A DNA stretch of 13,844 bases from an uncultured Bacilli bacterium (GCA_934122275.1 CAKOWI010000016.1:1-13844); one strand, 5' to 3'; counted from the stretch's first letter, positions 1 through 6,373 are shown. The notes: a model not told the origin generated them from the sequence alone. Numbers and translations are program-made.

Positions 1-99
1 GATTTTGCAATAACTATTTTAAAGTATCTATCGCTTTTTGTATATAGAAATGGTGTCACATCAATTGTAACACTACACCAGTTTGAAAAAATAAGTTAA
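1..99 (+). CDS. C-terminal end of an upstream gene (partial)
   Basis: Frame 1 is open from the window edge for 32 codons and ends at TAA 97-99. Its tail ends in the residues LHQFEKIS. I do not recognise the protein. In DNA this AT-rich, 32 codons without a stop is only moderately significant, so the gene is supported mainly by its orderly codon use and by a promoter and gene starting just after it. No terminator hairpin is visible between this stop and the next promoter. It could be a chance open frame. Confidence 0.35.
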   Translation, partial: DFAITILKYLSLFVYRNGVTSIVTLHQFEKIS

Positions 100-106
100 T
101 TACTAA

Positions 107-136
107 TTGATTATAATAATATAAATGTGTTAAAAT
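107..136 (+). promoter_or_regulatory. Candidate sigma-A promoter for the gene at 158
   Basis: A -35-like TTGATT (107-112) is separated by 18 bases from TAAAAT (131-136). It lies 21 bases upstream of the GTG start at 158. Spacing is acceptable, but the region is so AT-rich that the match is only moderate evidence. Confidence 0.4.
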
Positions 137-157
137 ATTAATTAGTAGGTGGTTATT

Positions 158-868
158 GTGATTAAAGATGAAAAATTAAATCAAGCAGAAGAAAAGTTAA
201 ACTCAAAAATATTAGAATCAGAAGTATATAGAAAATACGTTGATAGTATTATGAGTAACAAAGCTTTAGTAAATAAAGTAAGAGAGTTTTCTAAAAAATT
301 AGGTAATGGATTTGATGAAAAAGACTTTGAAGAATTGTTAAGAACTGACATAGATTTTTGTAATAAAATTTCATCTACTTTAAAATTAAGTAGGGAATTT
401 TCAAAAGTTATGTTTAAAGCTTCAAGGGATGAAAATCTATATTCAAGTATAATATATACAAAGCTTTCTGAAACAATGTATGGCAATGAAATAAAGGATG
501 ATATAAGTAGAAATGATGTTTTATTTACTATTTTAGAATCTGTATTTTCACTTGATTGTTTATTAGATTCACTATCTAATAAAGATGTATTATCAGAAAG
601 ATTTAATACTGTGTTTAATGGTGAAAGTCCACTAAACTTTGATACAAACTTAAAGCAAACACTTGAACTAATTAAGAATAAAAAAAGCTATGATGATATA
701 AAAGTTGCATTAAATAGTAAAATGAAAGATTTGATGCCATATATAGCAACAGGGCTTGACAAGCAAGCTACAGAAGTATCAAAGAGTAGACATGGGCTTT
801 TTGATAGATGGGATTTTCTATATAATACAGTAATGGACTTATCAGGAAAGCAGAAGAAAATTAATTAA
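158..868 (+). CDS. Unrecognised soluble helical protein, 236 aa
   Basis: I do not recognise this protein. The start is GTG 158 because AGGTGG (146-151) sits 6 bases upstream; an earlier in-frame GTG at 149 lies inside that Shine-Dalgarno and is unlikely. The product is rich in Lys, Glu, Asp and Ser with regularly spaced Leu and Ile, which suggests a mostly alpha-helical cytoplasmic protein. There is no signal peptide or membrane segment. One feature is the Lys-Ser-Arg-His-Gly-Leu-Phe-Asp-Arg-Trp run near residues 207-216. The gene has its own promoter and terminator, so it is probably a single transcription unit ahead of rpoZ. Codon use matches its neighbours. It is a confident gene with no assignable function. 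Confidence 0.8.
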   Translation: MIKDEKLNQAEEKLNSKILESEVYRKYVDSIMSNKALVNKVREFSKKLGNGFDEKDFEELLRTDIDFCNKISSTLKLSREFSKVMFKASRDENLYSSIIYTKLSETMYGNEIKDDISRNDVLFTILESVFSLDCLLDSLSNKDVLSERFNTVFNGESPLNFDTNLKQTLELIKNKKSYDDIKVALNSKMKDLMPYIATGLDKQATEVSKSRHGLFDRWDFLYNTVMDLSGKQKKIN

Positions 869-896
869 AGATTTCATAATTTTATGAAATCTTTTT
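867..896 (+). terminator. Rho-independent terminator of the gene at 158
   Basis: AAAGATTTCATAA (867-879) and TTATGAAATCTTT (882-894) are perfectly complementary, and the T run continues to 896. The hairpin begins on the stop codon of the preceding gene, so it isolates that gene from rpoZ. Confidence 0.8.
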
Positions 897-976
897 GTTT
901 TGATTGTCAATTTTTGTAAAATGACTTGATATATATAGTAAAGTAGGTATATACTACTATTAGGAAGGTGATATAG

Positions 977-1171
977 GTGATTTATCCATCAATAGATAAA
1001 CTACTATCAAAGGTTGGCTCTAAGTATTTATTAGTGCATATTGCAGCAAGAAGATCTAAAGAAATATCTGAAACTGGACATTTACAAATGCCAGAATCTA
1101 AATACAAATGTGAAAAAAATATTGGTAGAGCACTTGAAGAAGTGATGGAAGACTTAATACACATTGATTAG
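977..1171 (+). CDS. rpoZ: DNA-directed RNA polymerase omega subunit
   Basis: The 64-residue product has the expected size and layout of the RNA polymerase omega subunit, which binds beta-prime and helps core enzyme assembly and stability. It shows the N-terminal pattern Tyr-Pro-Ser-Ile-Asp-Lys-Leu-Leu, then Ser-Lys-Tyr-Leu-Leu-Val and Ala-Ala-Arg-Arg-Ser-Lys-Glu-Ile near residues 16-31. The last part, Lys-Asn-Ile-Gly-Arg-Ala-Leu-Glu-Glu-Val, matches the family pattern for the second helix. The start is GTG 977, with AGGAAGGTGAT (962-972) just upstream. recX follows after 25 bases without a terminator, so the two are probably co-transcribed. In many Bacillota rpoZ follows gmk; here it follows an unrelated terminated gene. 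Confidence 0.9.
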   Translation: MIYPSIDKLLSKVGSKYLLVHIAARRSKEISETGHLQMPESKYKCEKNIGRALEEVMEDLIHID

Positions 1172-1196
1172 TATTATGTCTTTTTTAGAGGTATTT

Positions 1197-1964
1197 ATGA
1201 AAATATTGAAATTTAAAAAAATATCAAATGAAAAGTATAAAGTATATTTAGATAATGGTGATGTGTTACCTTTATTTGAAGATGTAATTATCAATAATAA
1301 ATTATTGATAACAAAAGAAATAAGAGATGATATGTATAATAAATTACTCAAACAAAATAATGAGATACATGCATATAATATGGCTCTTAAGTATATATCA
1401 ATTAGAATGCGTTCTATAAAAGAAGTAAGAGAGTATTTAAAAAGAAAAGATGTTTGTGATGAATTAATAGATACTATAATTACAAAGCTTCAAAAACAGG
1501 ATTATTTAAATGACTTTAATTTTGCTAAAGCTTATACTAATGATCAACTTATTTTATCTAATAAGGGACCTCAAAAGATAAAAAACGAATTAATGACGCT
1601 AGGAATTTCTTATGATGTAATAAGAGAAGTTTCAGAAGAAATTGATGAAAATATTCTAAAGGAAAAATTATCCAATTTGATAGAAAAGCAAATAAAGATA
1701 AAAAAGGGAAGTGCTAATTTAGTTAAGAGTAAAATTATTAATTATTTTATTAATTTAGGATATGAAAAAAGCATGATTATAAATGAGTTATCAAAATATA
1801 ATTTAAAGTCAGATATGGACAAGTTAAATAAAGAGTACATAAAGCTTTATAATAAATATAAAAGTAAGTATAAAGGCGAAAAGCTATCATATTTTATATC
1901 CCAAAAATTATATATGAAAGGTTATACATCATCTGATATAAGTAAGATACAAAAAAAAGTTTAG
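1197..1964 (+). CDS. recX: Regulatory protein RecX
   Basis: The 255-aa product matches RecX, a cytoplasmic modulator that binds RecA filaments and controls recombination and SOS activity. It has RecX three-helix repeats: one with Ser-Ile-Lys-Glu-Val-Arg-Glu-Tyr-Leu-Lys-Arg-Lys, and the hallmark stretch Lys-Gln-Asp-Tyr-Leu-Asn-Asp followed by Phe-Ala-Lys-Ala-Tyr. A third, weaker repeat lies near the C-terminus. The length fits the longer Bacillota RecX type. I chose ATG 1197 because AGAGGT (1187-1192) lies just upstream; in-frame ATGs at 1164 and 1176 have no ribosome binding site and 1164 overlaps rpoZ. It is probably transcribed with rpoZ and ends at a hairpin shared with the convergent foldase gene. 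Confidence 0.88.
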   Translation: MKILKFKKISNEKYKVYLDNGDVLPLFEDVIINNKLLITKEIRDDMYNKLLKQNNEIHAYNMALKYISIRMRSIKEVREYLKRKDVCDELIDTIITKLQKQDYLNDFNFAKAYTNDQLILSNKGPQKIKNELMTLGISYDVIREVSEEIDENILKEKLSNLIEKQIKIKKGSANLVKSKIINYFINLGYEKSMIINELSKYNLKSDMDKLNKEYIKLYNKYKSKYKGEKLSYFISQKLYMKGYTSSDISKIQKKV

Positions 1965-1991
1965 ACAAATTAAATTGTCTAAACTTTTTTT
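1952..1991. terminator. Bidirectional terminator between recX and the foldase gene
   Basis: A perfect 17-bp stem pairs 1952-1968 with 1975-1991 around a six-base loop (1969-1974). The central arm is GTTTAGACAA, and runs of A on the left and T on the right give a U-tract on either transcript. It contains the recX stop and reaches the stop codon of the minus-strand gene, so it can end both. Confidence 0.9.
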
Positions 1992-3285
1992 AATTGCTAC
2001 TAGATGTAGTTGTAGTAGTAGTTGTTACTGCTTCTTTTATGTAGCTGTTATAATCTTTTTTAATTGCTTTATCTTTAATAGTTAGTTTATATTTTTTTCT
2101 TAATGCAATTAATGCTTTAGCACTTAAAGTTGAGTCACTATCTTTTTTACTAGAAACTAGTTTTTCTATAATAGTATCTTTAGCTTTTTTGAAACTTGCC
2201 TTTTTCTTTTCACCAGTTTTCATAATTATGTGATATCCATAAGTTGTTTCAACAGGTTCAGTAGTATAAGCATTTACATCAAGAGCATATGCTGCTTTTT
2301 CAAATTCTTCTACCATTTGGCCTTTATTAAAGTATCCTAAGTCTCCACCGTTTTCTTTAGATCCACTATCATCAGAATTTTTTTTAGCAAGAGTTTTAAA
2401 GTCTTCACCATTTTTAATTTTTTCAATTAATTCCTTAGCTTTTTCTAAAGCTTTATTTTTCTTTTCTTCTTTTTGTTCATCAGTGTCATCATCATCATAA
2501 TTAAATGAAACTAGTATATGACTTGCTCTAATATCACCAACTATATCAGATTCATAATAATCTTTCATTTCTTTTTCAGTTAAATTATCTTTTATGTATT
2601 GTTCAACTGCTTTAGTTAATTTAGAATTCTTAATTAATAATTCTTTTAATTCTGCATCATCTTTAATACCATTATATTCCAAGAATGATTTATAGCTAGT
2701 ATTATATGTATTTTTATAATTTTGAATAGTTGTTTTAGCTGAATTTTTCATTTCATCAGTTGTTTTATATTCTTTATTCAAAATATAATCATCAATTAAA
2801 TTAATAGTAACACTTCTACCATTTGCAGCTTTTAATTCTTTATACAAATCATCAGCAGTAATAGTTTTACCATTAATTTTTGCAACTATATCCTTGCCAT
2901 TTGTAGTTTTAGTATTCTTTGTTGCAACTACTATTAATACAATTAGTAGAATCATTACAATTATGAATCCTGCAACCGTAATTTGTTCTAATGTTAATTT
3001 ATTAAACCAAGTTAGAAATTTATTCTTTTTATTTTTCTTTTCTTTCTTTTCTGGTGCTTTAACATCTAGAACTTTTTCTTCTTTTACTTGTTCTTTTATA
3101 GTGTTTTCTTTTTTTGCTACGTTTTTAGCATCATTTTTAACTTCTTTAACATTTACCTTTTTAACTTCTTTTTTTGAAGTAGATTTAACAGGTTTTTTAC
3201 TAGAAGAAGTTTTACTAGCTACTTTTTTAGTAGTTTTTCCTTTAGTGTCATTCTTGACACTTTTAGTAACTTTTTTTTCTGCCAT
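1990..3285 (-). CDS. Membrane-anchored PrsA-like parvulin peptidyl-prolyl isomerase
   Basis: The 431-aa product is a PrsA/SurA-type foldase expected to help exported proteins fold outside the membrane. Residues 1-90 are very rich in Lys, Ser, Thr and Val. A hydrophobic segment at about 102-121 follows and has no lipobox Cys, so the protein is anchored by a transmembrane helix rather than lipid. A SurA-like N-domain begins near 134 (Val-Ala-Lys-Ile-Asn-Gly). The PpiC rotamase domain spans about 251-358, with Arg-Ala-Ser-His-Ile-Leu-Val near 253-259, a Gly-Gly-Asp-Leu-Gly-Tyr-Phe motif near 313-319 and a Tyr-Gly-Tyr-His-Ile pattern near 349-353. The C-terminus ends in a run of Thr and Ser. ATG 3285 is preceded by a strong GGAGG. 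The fold call is firm; equivalence to PrsA is inference. Confidence 0.85.
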   Translation of the reverse strand: MAEKKVTKSVKNDTKGKTTKKVASKTSSSKKPVKSTSKKEVKKVNVKEVKNDAKNVAKKENTIKEQVKEEKVLDVKAPEKKEKKNKKNKFLTWFNKLTLEQITVAGFIIVMILLIVLIVVATKNTKTTNGKDIVAKINGKTITADDLYKELKAANGRSVTINLIDDYILNKEYKTTDEMKNSAKTTIQNYKNTYNTSYKSFLEYNGIKDDAELKELLIKNSKLTKAVEQYIKDNLTEKEMKDYYESDIVGDIRASHILVSFNYDDDDTDEQKEEKKNKALEKAKELIEKIKNGEDFKTLAKKNSDDSGSKENGGDLGYFNKGQMVEEFEKAAYALDVNAYTTEPVETTYGYHIIMKTGEKKKASFKKAKDTIIEKLVSSKKDSDSTLSAKALIALRKKYKLTIKDKAIKKDYNSYIKEAVTTTTTTTSSSN

Positions 3286-3316
3286 TTTATATTTCCTCCT
3301 ATCAGTTTCCTCATAT

Positions 3317-3345
3317 ATAATAACAAATTATAAACATTCGTGCAA
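3317..3345 (-). promoter_or_regulatory. Sigma-A promoter of the foldase gene
   Basis: Read on the minus strand, TTGCAC (3345-3340) and TATTAT (3322-3317) are separated by exactly 17 bases. The -10 box lies about 31 bases before the ATG, leaving a short leader with GGAGG. Confidence 0.6.
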
Positions 3346-3365
3346 CTTTTTTATTAAACATACTC

Positions 3366-3393
3366 ACACTTTTTATGCATTTACCATAAAATA
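3366..3393 (+). promoter_or_regulatory. Possible sporulation-type (sigma-K-like) promoter of the small-protein pair
   Basis: ACAC (3366-3369) is followed after 15 bases by CATAAAATA (3385-3393). This fits the known sigma-K pattern of a short AC element and CATAnnnTA. No good sigma-A -35 is present at the right distance from TAAAAT (3387-3392). The motif is short and the DNA is AT-rich, so this is tentative. Confidence 0.25.
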
Positions 3394-3423
3394 CTTTGAA
3401 AAGACAAAAAGGAGGAATGAATT

Positions 3424-3507
3424 ATGGGAAATAATTATGCATCTGGTGCTGGAATTATATTAGTATTATTTATCTTATTAGTAATCATAATAGGTGCTTA
3501 CGTTTAA
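3424..3507 (+). CDS. YjcZ-like tiny single-pass membrane protein, 27 aa
   Basis: An ideal ribosome binding site (AAGGAGG, 3409-3415) precedes ATG 3424, and the frame ends at TAA 3505-3507. The product has a short Asn/Tyr/Ser/Gly N-terminus and a single hydrophobic helix (about residues 10-27) ending Ile-Gly-Ala-Tyr-Val. This is the layout of the YjcZ family of very small sporulation-associated proteins of Bacilli: a glycine-containing head followed by a VLFILLVI-type helix. The role of that family is poorly known. The gene is followed 22 bases later by a second tiny membrane protein and lies divergent from the foldase gene. It falls below the usual gene-caller length limit, so the ribosome binding site is the main support. 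Membership of YjcZ is by resemblance only. Confidence 0.7.
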   Translation: MGNNYASGAGIILVLFILLVIIIGAYV

Positions 3508-3529
3508 TAAAAAAGGAGGTTTAAAAACT

Positions 3530-3673
3530 ATGGCATGCTGTTCTTCAAATACAACTAGCTCTTGCAATCCATGTGGAAACACTTCATGTGGTTCAAGAAG
3601 AGGAAGTGGATATTTATTAGTAATAGTACTTTATATCTTACTTGCTATAATAGTTGGATCATTTATCTGCTAA
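3530..3673 (+). CDS. Cysteine-rich small membrane protein, 47 aa
   Basis: AAAGGAGG (3512-3519) lies 10 bases before ATG 3530; the frame ends at TAA 3671-3673, directly before a terminator. The head (residues 1-27) carries five Cys (3, 4, 12, 15, 20) among Ser, Thr, Asn and Gly, then Arg-Arg. Residues 28-46 form one hydrophobic helix, and a sixth Cys (47) is the last residue. The head could bind metal, form disulfides or be modified, but nothing shows which. The hydrophobic helix and tandem position suggest it belongs with the YjcZ-like gene before it, probably in one transcript. I do not recognise a named family. A different frame across the same DNA is a longer open frame but has no ribosome binding site. 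Confidence 0.72.
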   Translation: MACCSSNTTSSCNPCGNTSCGSRRGSGYLLVIVLYILLAIIVGSFIC

Positions 3674-3674
3674 G

Positions 3675-3699
3675 GAAGCAAATTATTTGCTTCTTTTTT
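3675..3699 (+). terminator. Terminator after the small-protein pair
   Basis: GAAGCAAA (3675-3682) pairs with TTTGCTTC (3686-3693) around a three-base loop, followed by six T (3694-3699). It sits one base after the stop codon of the cysteine-rich gene. Confidence 0.82.
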
Positions 3700-3705
3700 A
3701 ATTTA

Positions 3706-3734
3706 TTGTTAATTTTTAAAAAATGGTATAGAAT
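3706..3734 (+). promoter_or_regulatory. Sigma-A promoter of the VanY-like gene
   Basis: TTGTTA (3706-3711) is followed after 17 bases by TAGAAT (3729-3734). The gap to the GTG start at 3763 is 28 bases and contains the ribosome binding site. Confidence 0.5.
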
Positions 3735-3762
3735 AAATATGTAAGGCATGGAGGTGATATCT

Positions 3763-5154
3763 GTGTTAACTATTAAAATAAAAAATAAAAAAGTAAAAAT
3801 ATTAAATTTAATTCTACTTATTCTTTTAATGTGTTTAGTATTTTATGCTATTGGTTCATTAATATTTTTAATACCAATATTTAATAAAAAGTATACCAAT
3901 AAAATAAATACTGATAACTATTCTATAAATACTAAAACTTCATTTAAAAATGCTTGGTTTAACTGTTATACAAATGAAGAGTTTAAAATAGCATCAAAAG
4001 ATAAAGCTTTTTTAACTTATTTAGAAAAAGAATTAGAAAGCGATGGATTTAAGAAAAATAAAGATAAATTAATTAGACGAAAAAAAGAATTAGGATTTTG
4101 TGGTAATAGAAAAAATGAATATGAAAAAGTTCATTCTAAAACTTATGCTACTTATAAACTAAATGGTAGTAATAATATAAAACTGAATTATAATGATGAA
4201 TATAAAGAAGATTATGTAACATTTAAAATAAATAATAAGATCTCTAATGATGTTACAATTAATTCTAATTTAAACATTAAAAAAATAGGTGAATACATTA
4301 TATCTTATAAATTGAAATTATATAATAATTATAATGTGTTTTTGCTTAGAAAAGTAAGTATTGTAGATAATGAAAAACCAGAAATTAATCTTTTAGGTGA
4401 AAATGAAATTACCATTGATTTTGGTTCTAATTATAAAGAATTTGGATATAGTGCTACTGACAATTATGATGGTGATATTACAGATAAAGTAATAGTTAAG
4501 AATAAAGTTGATACAAAAAAGCCTGGTACTTATAAAATAAGCTACAAAGTTACTGATACTAGTGGAAATACTTTTGCAACGTATAGAACAGTAAATGTTA
4601 GAGACAAAACAAATAGTGTAAATATTACCAATCCTAATATACAAGTTATAGATGGAATTACGTATGTTGATGGTGTGTTAGTTGTTAATAAAAAATATGG
4701 ATTACCAAAGGATTATGATCCTAAAGTTAATAAAGAGGCTTTAAAATCACTTAAATTAATGCAAGCTGATGCAAAAGCACTTAACTTAGATTTAAGATTA
4801 ATTTCAGGATATAGATCATATAGTACTCAAGAAGAACTTTACAATAAATATGTAAGTATAGATGGTGAAGAAAAAGCTAATACGTATTCAGCTAAACCTG
4901 GTTTTTCTGAACATCAAACTGGTCTTTCATTTGATGTTGGAAGAGTTGATAGTTCTTTTGCAAATACTGATGCTGCTAAATGGTTAGAGGAAAATGCATA
5001 TATTTATGGATTTATAATTAGATATCCTAAAGATAAGACTGATATTACTGGATATATATACGAACCATGGCACATTAGGTATCTAGGAAAGAGCTTAGCT
5101 AAAAAAGTTTGGGATAGTAAACTTACTTTAGAAGAATACTTAAATATAAATTAA
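3763..5154 (+). CDS. Membrane-anchored D-Ala-D-Ala carboxypeptidase, VanY type, with Ig-like domains
   Basis: The 463-aa product should act outside the membrane on peptidoglycan stem peptides. GTG 3763 is the start because GGAGGTGAT (3750-3758) precedes it; an in-frame ATG at 3748 overlaps that site. Residues 13-40 are a hydrophobic anchor. A stretch with two Cys follows (about 66-115), then a diverged Ig-like domain (about 135-200) and a clear DUF5011-type domain (about 201-281: Pro-Glu-Ile, Gly-Ser-Asn-Tyr, Asp-Gly-Asp-Ile, Val-Thr-Asp-Thr-Ser-Gly-Asn). The VanY peptidase domain is at about 310-450, with Ser-Gly-Tyr-Arg-Ser (348-352), the zinc motif SEHQTGLSFD (382-391) and Glu-Pro-Trp-His (434-437). 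All expected zinc and catalytic positions are present. Similar proteins trim D-Ala in normal wall turnover, so vancomycin resistance should not be inferred. Confidence 0.87.
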   Translation: MLTIKIKNKKVKILNLILLILLMCLVFYAIGSLIFLIPIFNKKYTNKINTDNYSINTKTSFKNAWFNCYTNEEFKIASKDKAFLTYLEKELESDGFKKNKDKLIRRKKELGFCGNRKNEYEKVHSKTYATYKLNGSNNIKLNYNDEYKEDYVTFKINNKISNDVTINSNLNIKKIGEYIISYKLKLYNNYNVFLLRKVSIVDNEKPEINLLGENEITIDFGSNYKEFGYSATDNYDGDITDKVIVKNKVDTKKPGTYKISYKVTDTSGNTFATYRTVNVRDKTNSVNITNPNIQVIDGITYVDGVLVVNKKYGLPKDYDPKVNKEALKSLKLMQADAKALNLDLRLISGYRSYSTQEELYNKYVSIDGEEKANTYSAKPGFSEHQTGLSFDVGRVDSSFANTDAAKWLEENAYIYGFIIRYPKDKTDITGYIYEPWHIRYLGKSLAKKVWDSKLTLEEYLNIN

Positions 5155-5177
5155 AAGAAGCTTAAATGGCTTCTTTT
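5153..5177. terminator. Bidirectional terminator between the VanY-like and HIT genes
   Basis: AAAAGAAGC (5153-5161) pairs with GCTTCTTTT (5169-5177) around a seven-base loop. The stem overlaps the plus-strand stop codon, and the minus-strand stop lies in its loop, so it serves both convergent genes. Confidence 0.8.
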
Positions 5178-5566
5178 ATTTGATCATATATTTCTTTTGG
5201 ATCTTTAATTAACTCTTTATGCTTAATTAACTCAACTGATTTTCTACCTTCATAGCATGGCTTAATGTGTAAATGATAATGTTTTACTTCTTGTATACTA
5301 CCATTATTTTGTAGTAATGAAAATCCTGTACACCCTAATTTTTCTTCTAAAATTTTCATTATCTTTTTTGCTATTTTATATATATGAAGTAATGATTCAT
5401 CATCAATATCATTTATATCCTTGTAATGCTTTTTAGGAATTATAAGGGTATGACCATCACTATCCGGGTTTATATCTAAATAAGCTAAACATATATCATC
5501 TTCATATAATTTCATACAAGGTATATCACCATTTACTATTTTACAAAAAATACAATCTTCCATCAT
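5162..5566 (-). CDS. HIT family nucleotide-binding hydrolase (Hint-like)
   Basis: The 134-aa product is a histidine-triad protein. This cytoplasmic family hydrolyses nucleoside phosphoramidates or related adenylylated compounds through an active-site His. The N-terminal Cys-Ile-Phe-Cys-Lys-Ile (5-10) is the metal-binding start typical of the Hint branch. Asp-Ile-Asn-Pro and Gly-His-Thr-Leu-Ile-Ile-Pro-Lys follow near 31-45. The triad is His96-Tyr-His98-Leu-His100; the middle His is the expected nucleophile. Length is normal. The start may be ATG 5566 or the adjacent ATG 5563; GAGGTG lies just before both, with better spacing for the second. A candidate extended -10, TGATAAAAT, lies on the minus strand just upstream. 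It appears to be a single gene; its natural substrate cannot be told from sequence. Confidence 0.9.
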   Translation of the reverse strand: MMEDCIFCKIVNGDIPCMKLYEDDICLAYLDINPDSDGHTLIIPKKHYKDINDIDDESLLHIYKIAKKIMKILEEKLGCTGFSLLQNNGSIQEVKHYHLHIKPCYEGRKSVELIKHKELIKDPKEIYDQIKEAI

Positions 5567-5624
5567 CTCACCTCTTTTTATATTTTATCATAAAAATATT
5601 AATTGAGATATTATAAATATCAGA

Positions 5625-5706
5625 TAGGAAACTCTAACTATTAGTCAGTTTAGGACGTTAGGATAGGTTTTACCTAAAATTATTCCTAGTAAAAAAGTTC
5701 TTTTTT
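5625..5706. other. Intergenic element with nested inverted repeats
   Basis: TAGGAA (5625-5630) can pair with TTCCTA (5683-5688), enclosing CTAAC (5634-5638) with GTTAG (5657-5661) and a hairpin TAGGT-TTT-ACCTA (5664-5676). AAAAAAG-TT-CTTTTTT (5691-5706) follows and could act as a weak terminator. This is richer in G and C than the surrounding spacer and folds on either strand. I could match it to no riboswitch or RNA family I know. It may be a leader of the HIT gene, a small RNA, or a chance arrangement. Confidence 0.3.
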
Positions 5707-5793
5707 ATCAAAAACTGTTATATCTCTTATGTTTTTTGCAAGTATAATTTTATTTGTTTATAATACCATATTTACCCTCTGTTATTTTTTTAT

Positions 5794-6248
5794 AACATGT
5801 TGACAACTTAGTTTTTTACATATATCATATGTTATAATTATTTATGTTAGGAGTATGTTTTATGAAAAAAGTTGGAGTAATAGCAGAATATAATCCATTT
5901 CATAATGGATATTTATATGATTTAGAAAAAGTAAAAGAAATGTTTCCAAATTGTTCATATATATTAATATTAATTGGCAATTTTACTCAAAAAAATGATA
6001 ATAAATGGAATAAAACTAAAATGGATTTAGAATATGGCTATGATTTAGTTGTTGAACTACCATATTTATCAAGTACACAACCTACCAATTATTATGCCAA
6101 AAGTTTTATTGATATACTTAATCATTTAAATTGTAATTACTTGGTATCTGGTAGTGAAACTAATGATATTAATTTATTTAATTCTTTAGCTGACATATTA
6201 ACATATAATAATAAACATGAAGAAATATTAGAAAAAATAAAAGAATAT
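5794..6248 (+). repeat. Inverted repeat, left copy (tmcAL promoter and 5' half)
   Basis: This stretch matches the minus strand of 12923-13381. The match begins at AACATGTTGACAACTT, covers the promoter, the ribosome binding site and about 129 codons, and fades after Lys-Ile-Lys-Glu-Tyr. By eye I count 7 differences in the first 131 coding bases. This copy lacks 12 bases after the codon for Gln43 that are present in the other. Confidence 0.85.
5800..5828 (+). promoter_or_regulatory. Sigma-A promoter of the truncated tmcAL copy
   Basis: TTGACA (5800-5805) and TATCAT (5823-5828) are spaced by 17 bases. The same boxes with the same spacing lie upstream of the intact tmcAL, so this promoter came with the duplication and is still in good condition. 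TATAAT at 5833-5838 is too far from the -35 to be its partner. Confidence 0.65.
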
Positions 6249-6320
6249 TTTGATAATTATAGAGGACTATCGGAAAAATTTGTTTACAAATCTAATAAAA
6301 CTAAAAAATATCATTATTAA
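5862..6320 (+). pseudogene. Truncated, degenerate second copy of tmcAL
   Basis: This 152-codon frame is a recent partial copy of the intact tmcAL at 12185-13312. The start is ATG 5862 (TAGGAG just upstream), identical in context to the other copy. Residues 1-40 match almost fully, but the nucleotidyltransferase motif His-Asn-Gly-His has become His-Asn-Gly-Tyr, and the Gln-Arg-Gly-Glu loop is lost in a four-residue deletion. Homology fades after about residue 129. The final Lys-Thr-Lys-Lys-Tyr-His-Tyr may correspond to the Arg-Thr-Ser-Asn-Tyr-His-Asp-Tyr region of the full protein, which would mean an internal deletion. The Ser-Ala-Ser-Ala-Ile-Arg motif and the whole C-terminal domain are missing, so it cannot be an active ligase. 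It keeps an open frame, a promoter and a terminator, so a short protein may still be made. Confidence 0.85.
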
Positions 6321-6343
6321 AGCAAAGAATTCTTTGCTTTTTT
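6319..6343 (+). terminator. Terminator after the truncated tmcAL copy
   Basis: AAAGCAAAGAATTCTTTGCTTT (6319-6340) is a perfect palindrome that folds to a nine-pair stem, followed by further T to 6343. It begins at the stop codon and separates this frame from sufC. Confidence 0.82.
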
Positions 6344-6373
6344 GATGTATGTGTATAAAAAATTGTTAAAAAG

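Noticed and set aside
181..486. Minus-strand open frame of 101 codons
   Set aside because: It lies fully antisense to the well-supported gene at 158-868, has no ribosome binding site and reads as a complement of AT-rich codons.
942..958. Imperfect palindrome AGTAG-N7-CTACT upstream of rpoZ
   Set aside because: Five-base arms in AT-rich DNA are expected by chance, and no matching site was seen elsewhere in the window.
2894..3463. Plus-strand open frame of 189 codons with many Phe and Leu
   Set aside because: It is antisense to the Lys-rich start of the foldase gene; AAA/AAG codons read backwards give TTT/CTT. It has no ribosome binding site and runs through the divergent promoter and the small gene at 3424.
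3562..3744. Plus-strand open frame of 60 codons
   Set aside because: It overlaps the cysteine-rich small gene in another frame, has no ribosome binding site and reads through a clear terminator.
4393..4644. Minus-strand open frame inside the VanY-like gene
   Set aside because: It is antisense to the Ig-like domain region and lacks start signals.
3748..5154. Vancomycin resistance (VanY) as a function for the peptidase
   Set aside because: No vanH, vanA, vanX or two-component regulator lies nearby. The domain is common in ordinary wall-remodelling enzymes, and the fused Ig-like domains fit that role.
5779..6343. Mobile element carrying the extra tmcAL copy
   Set aside because: No transposase, terminal inverted repeats or target-site duplication is visible around the copy; a simple duplication with inversion explains the data.
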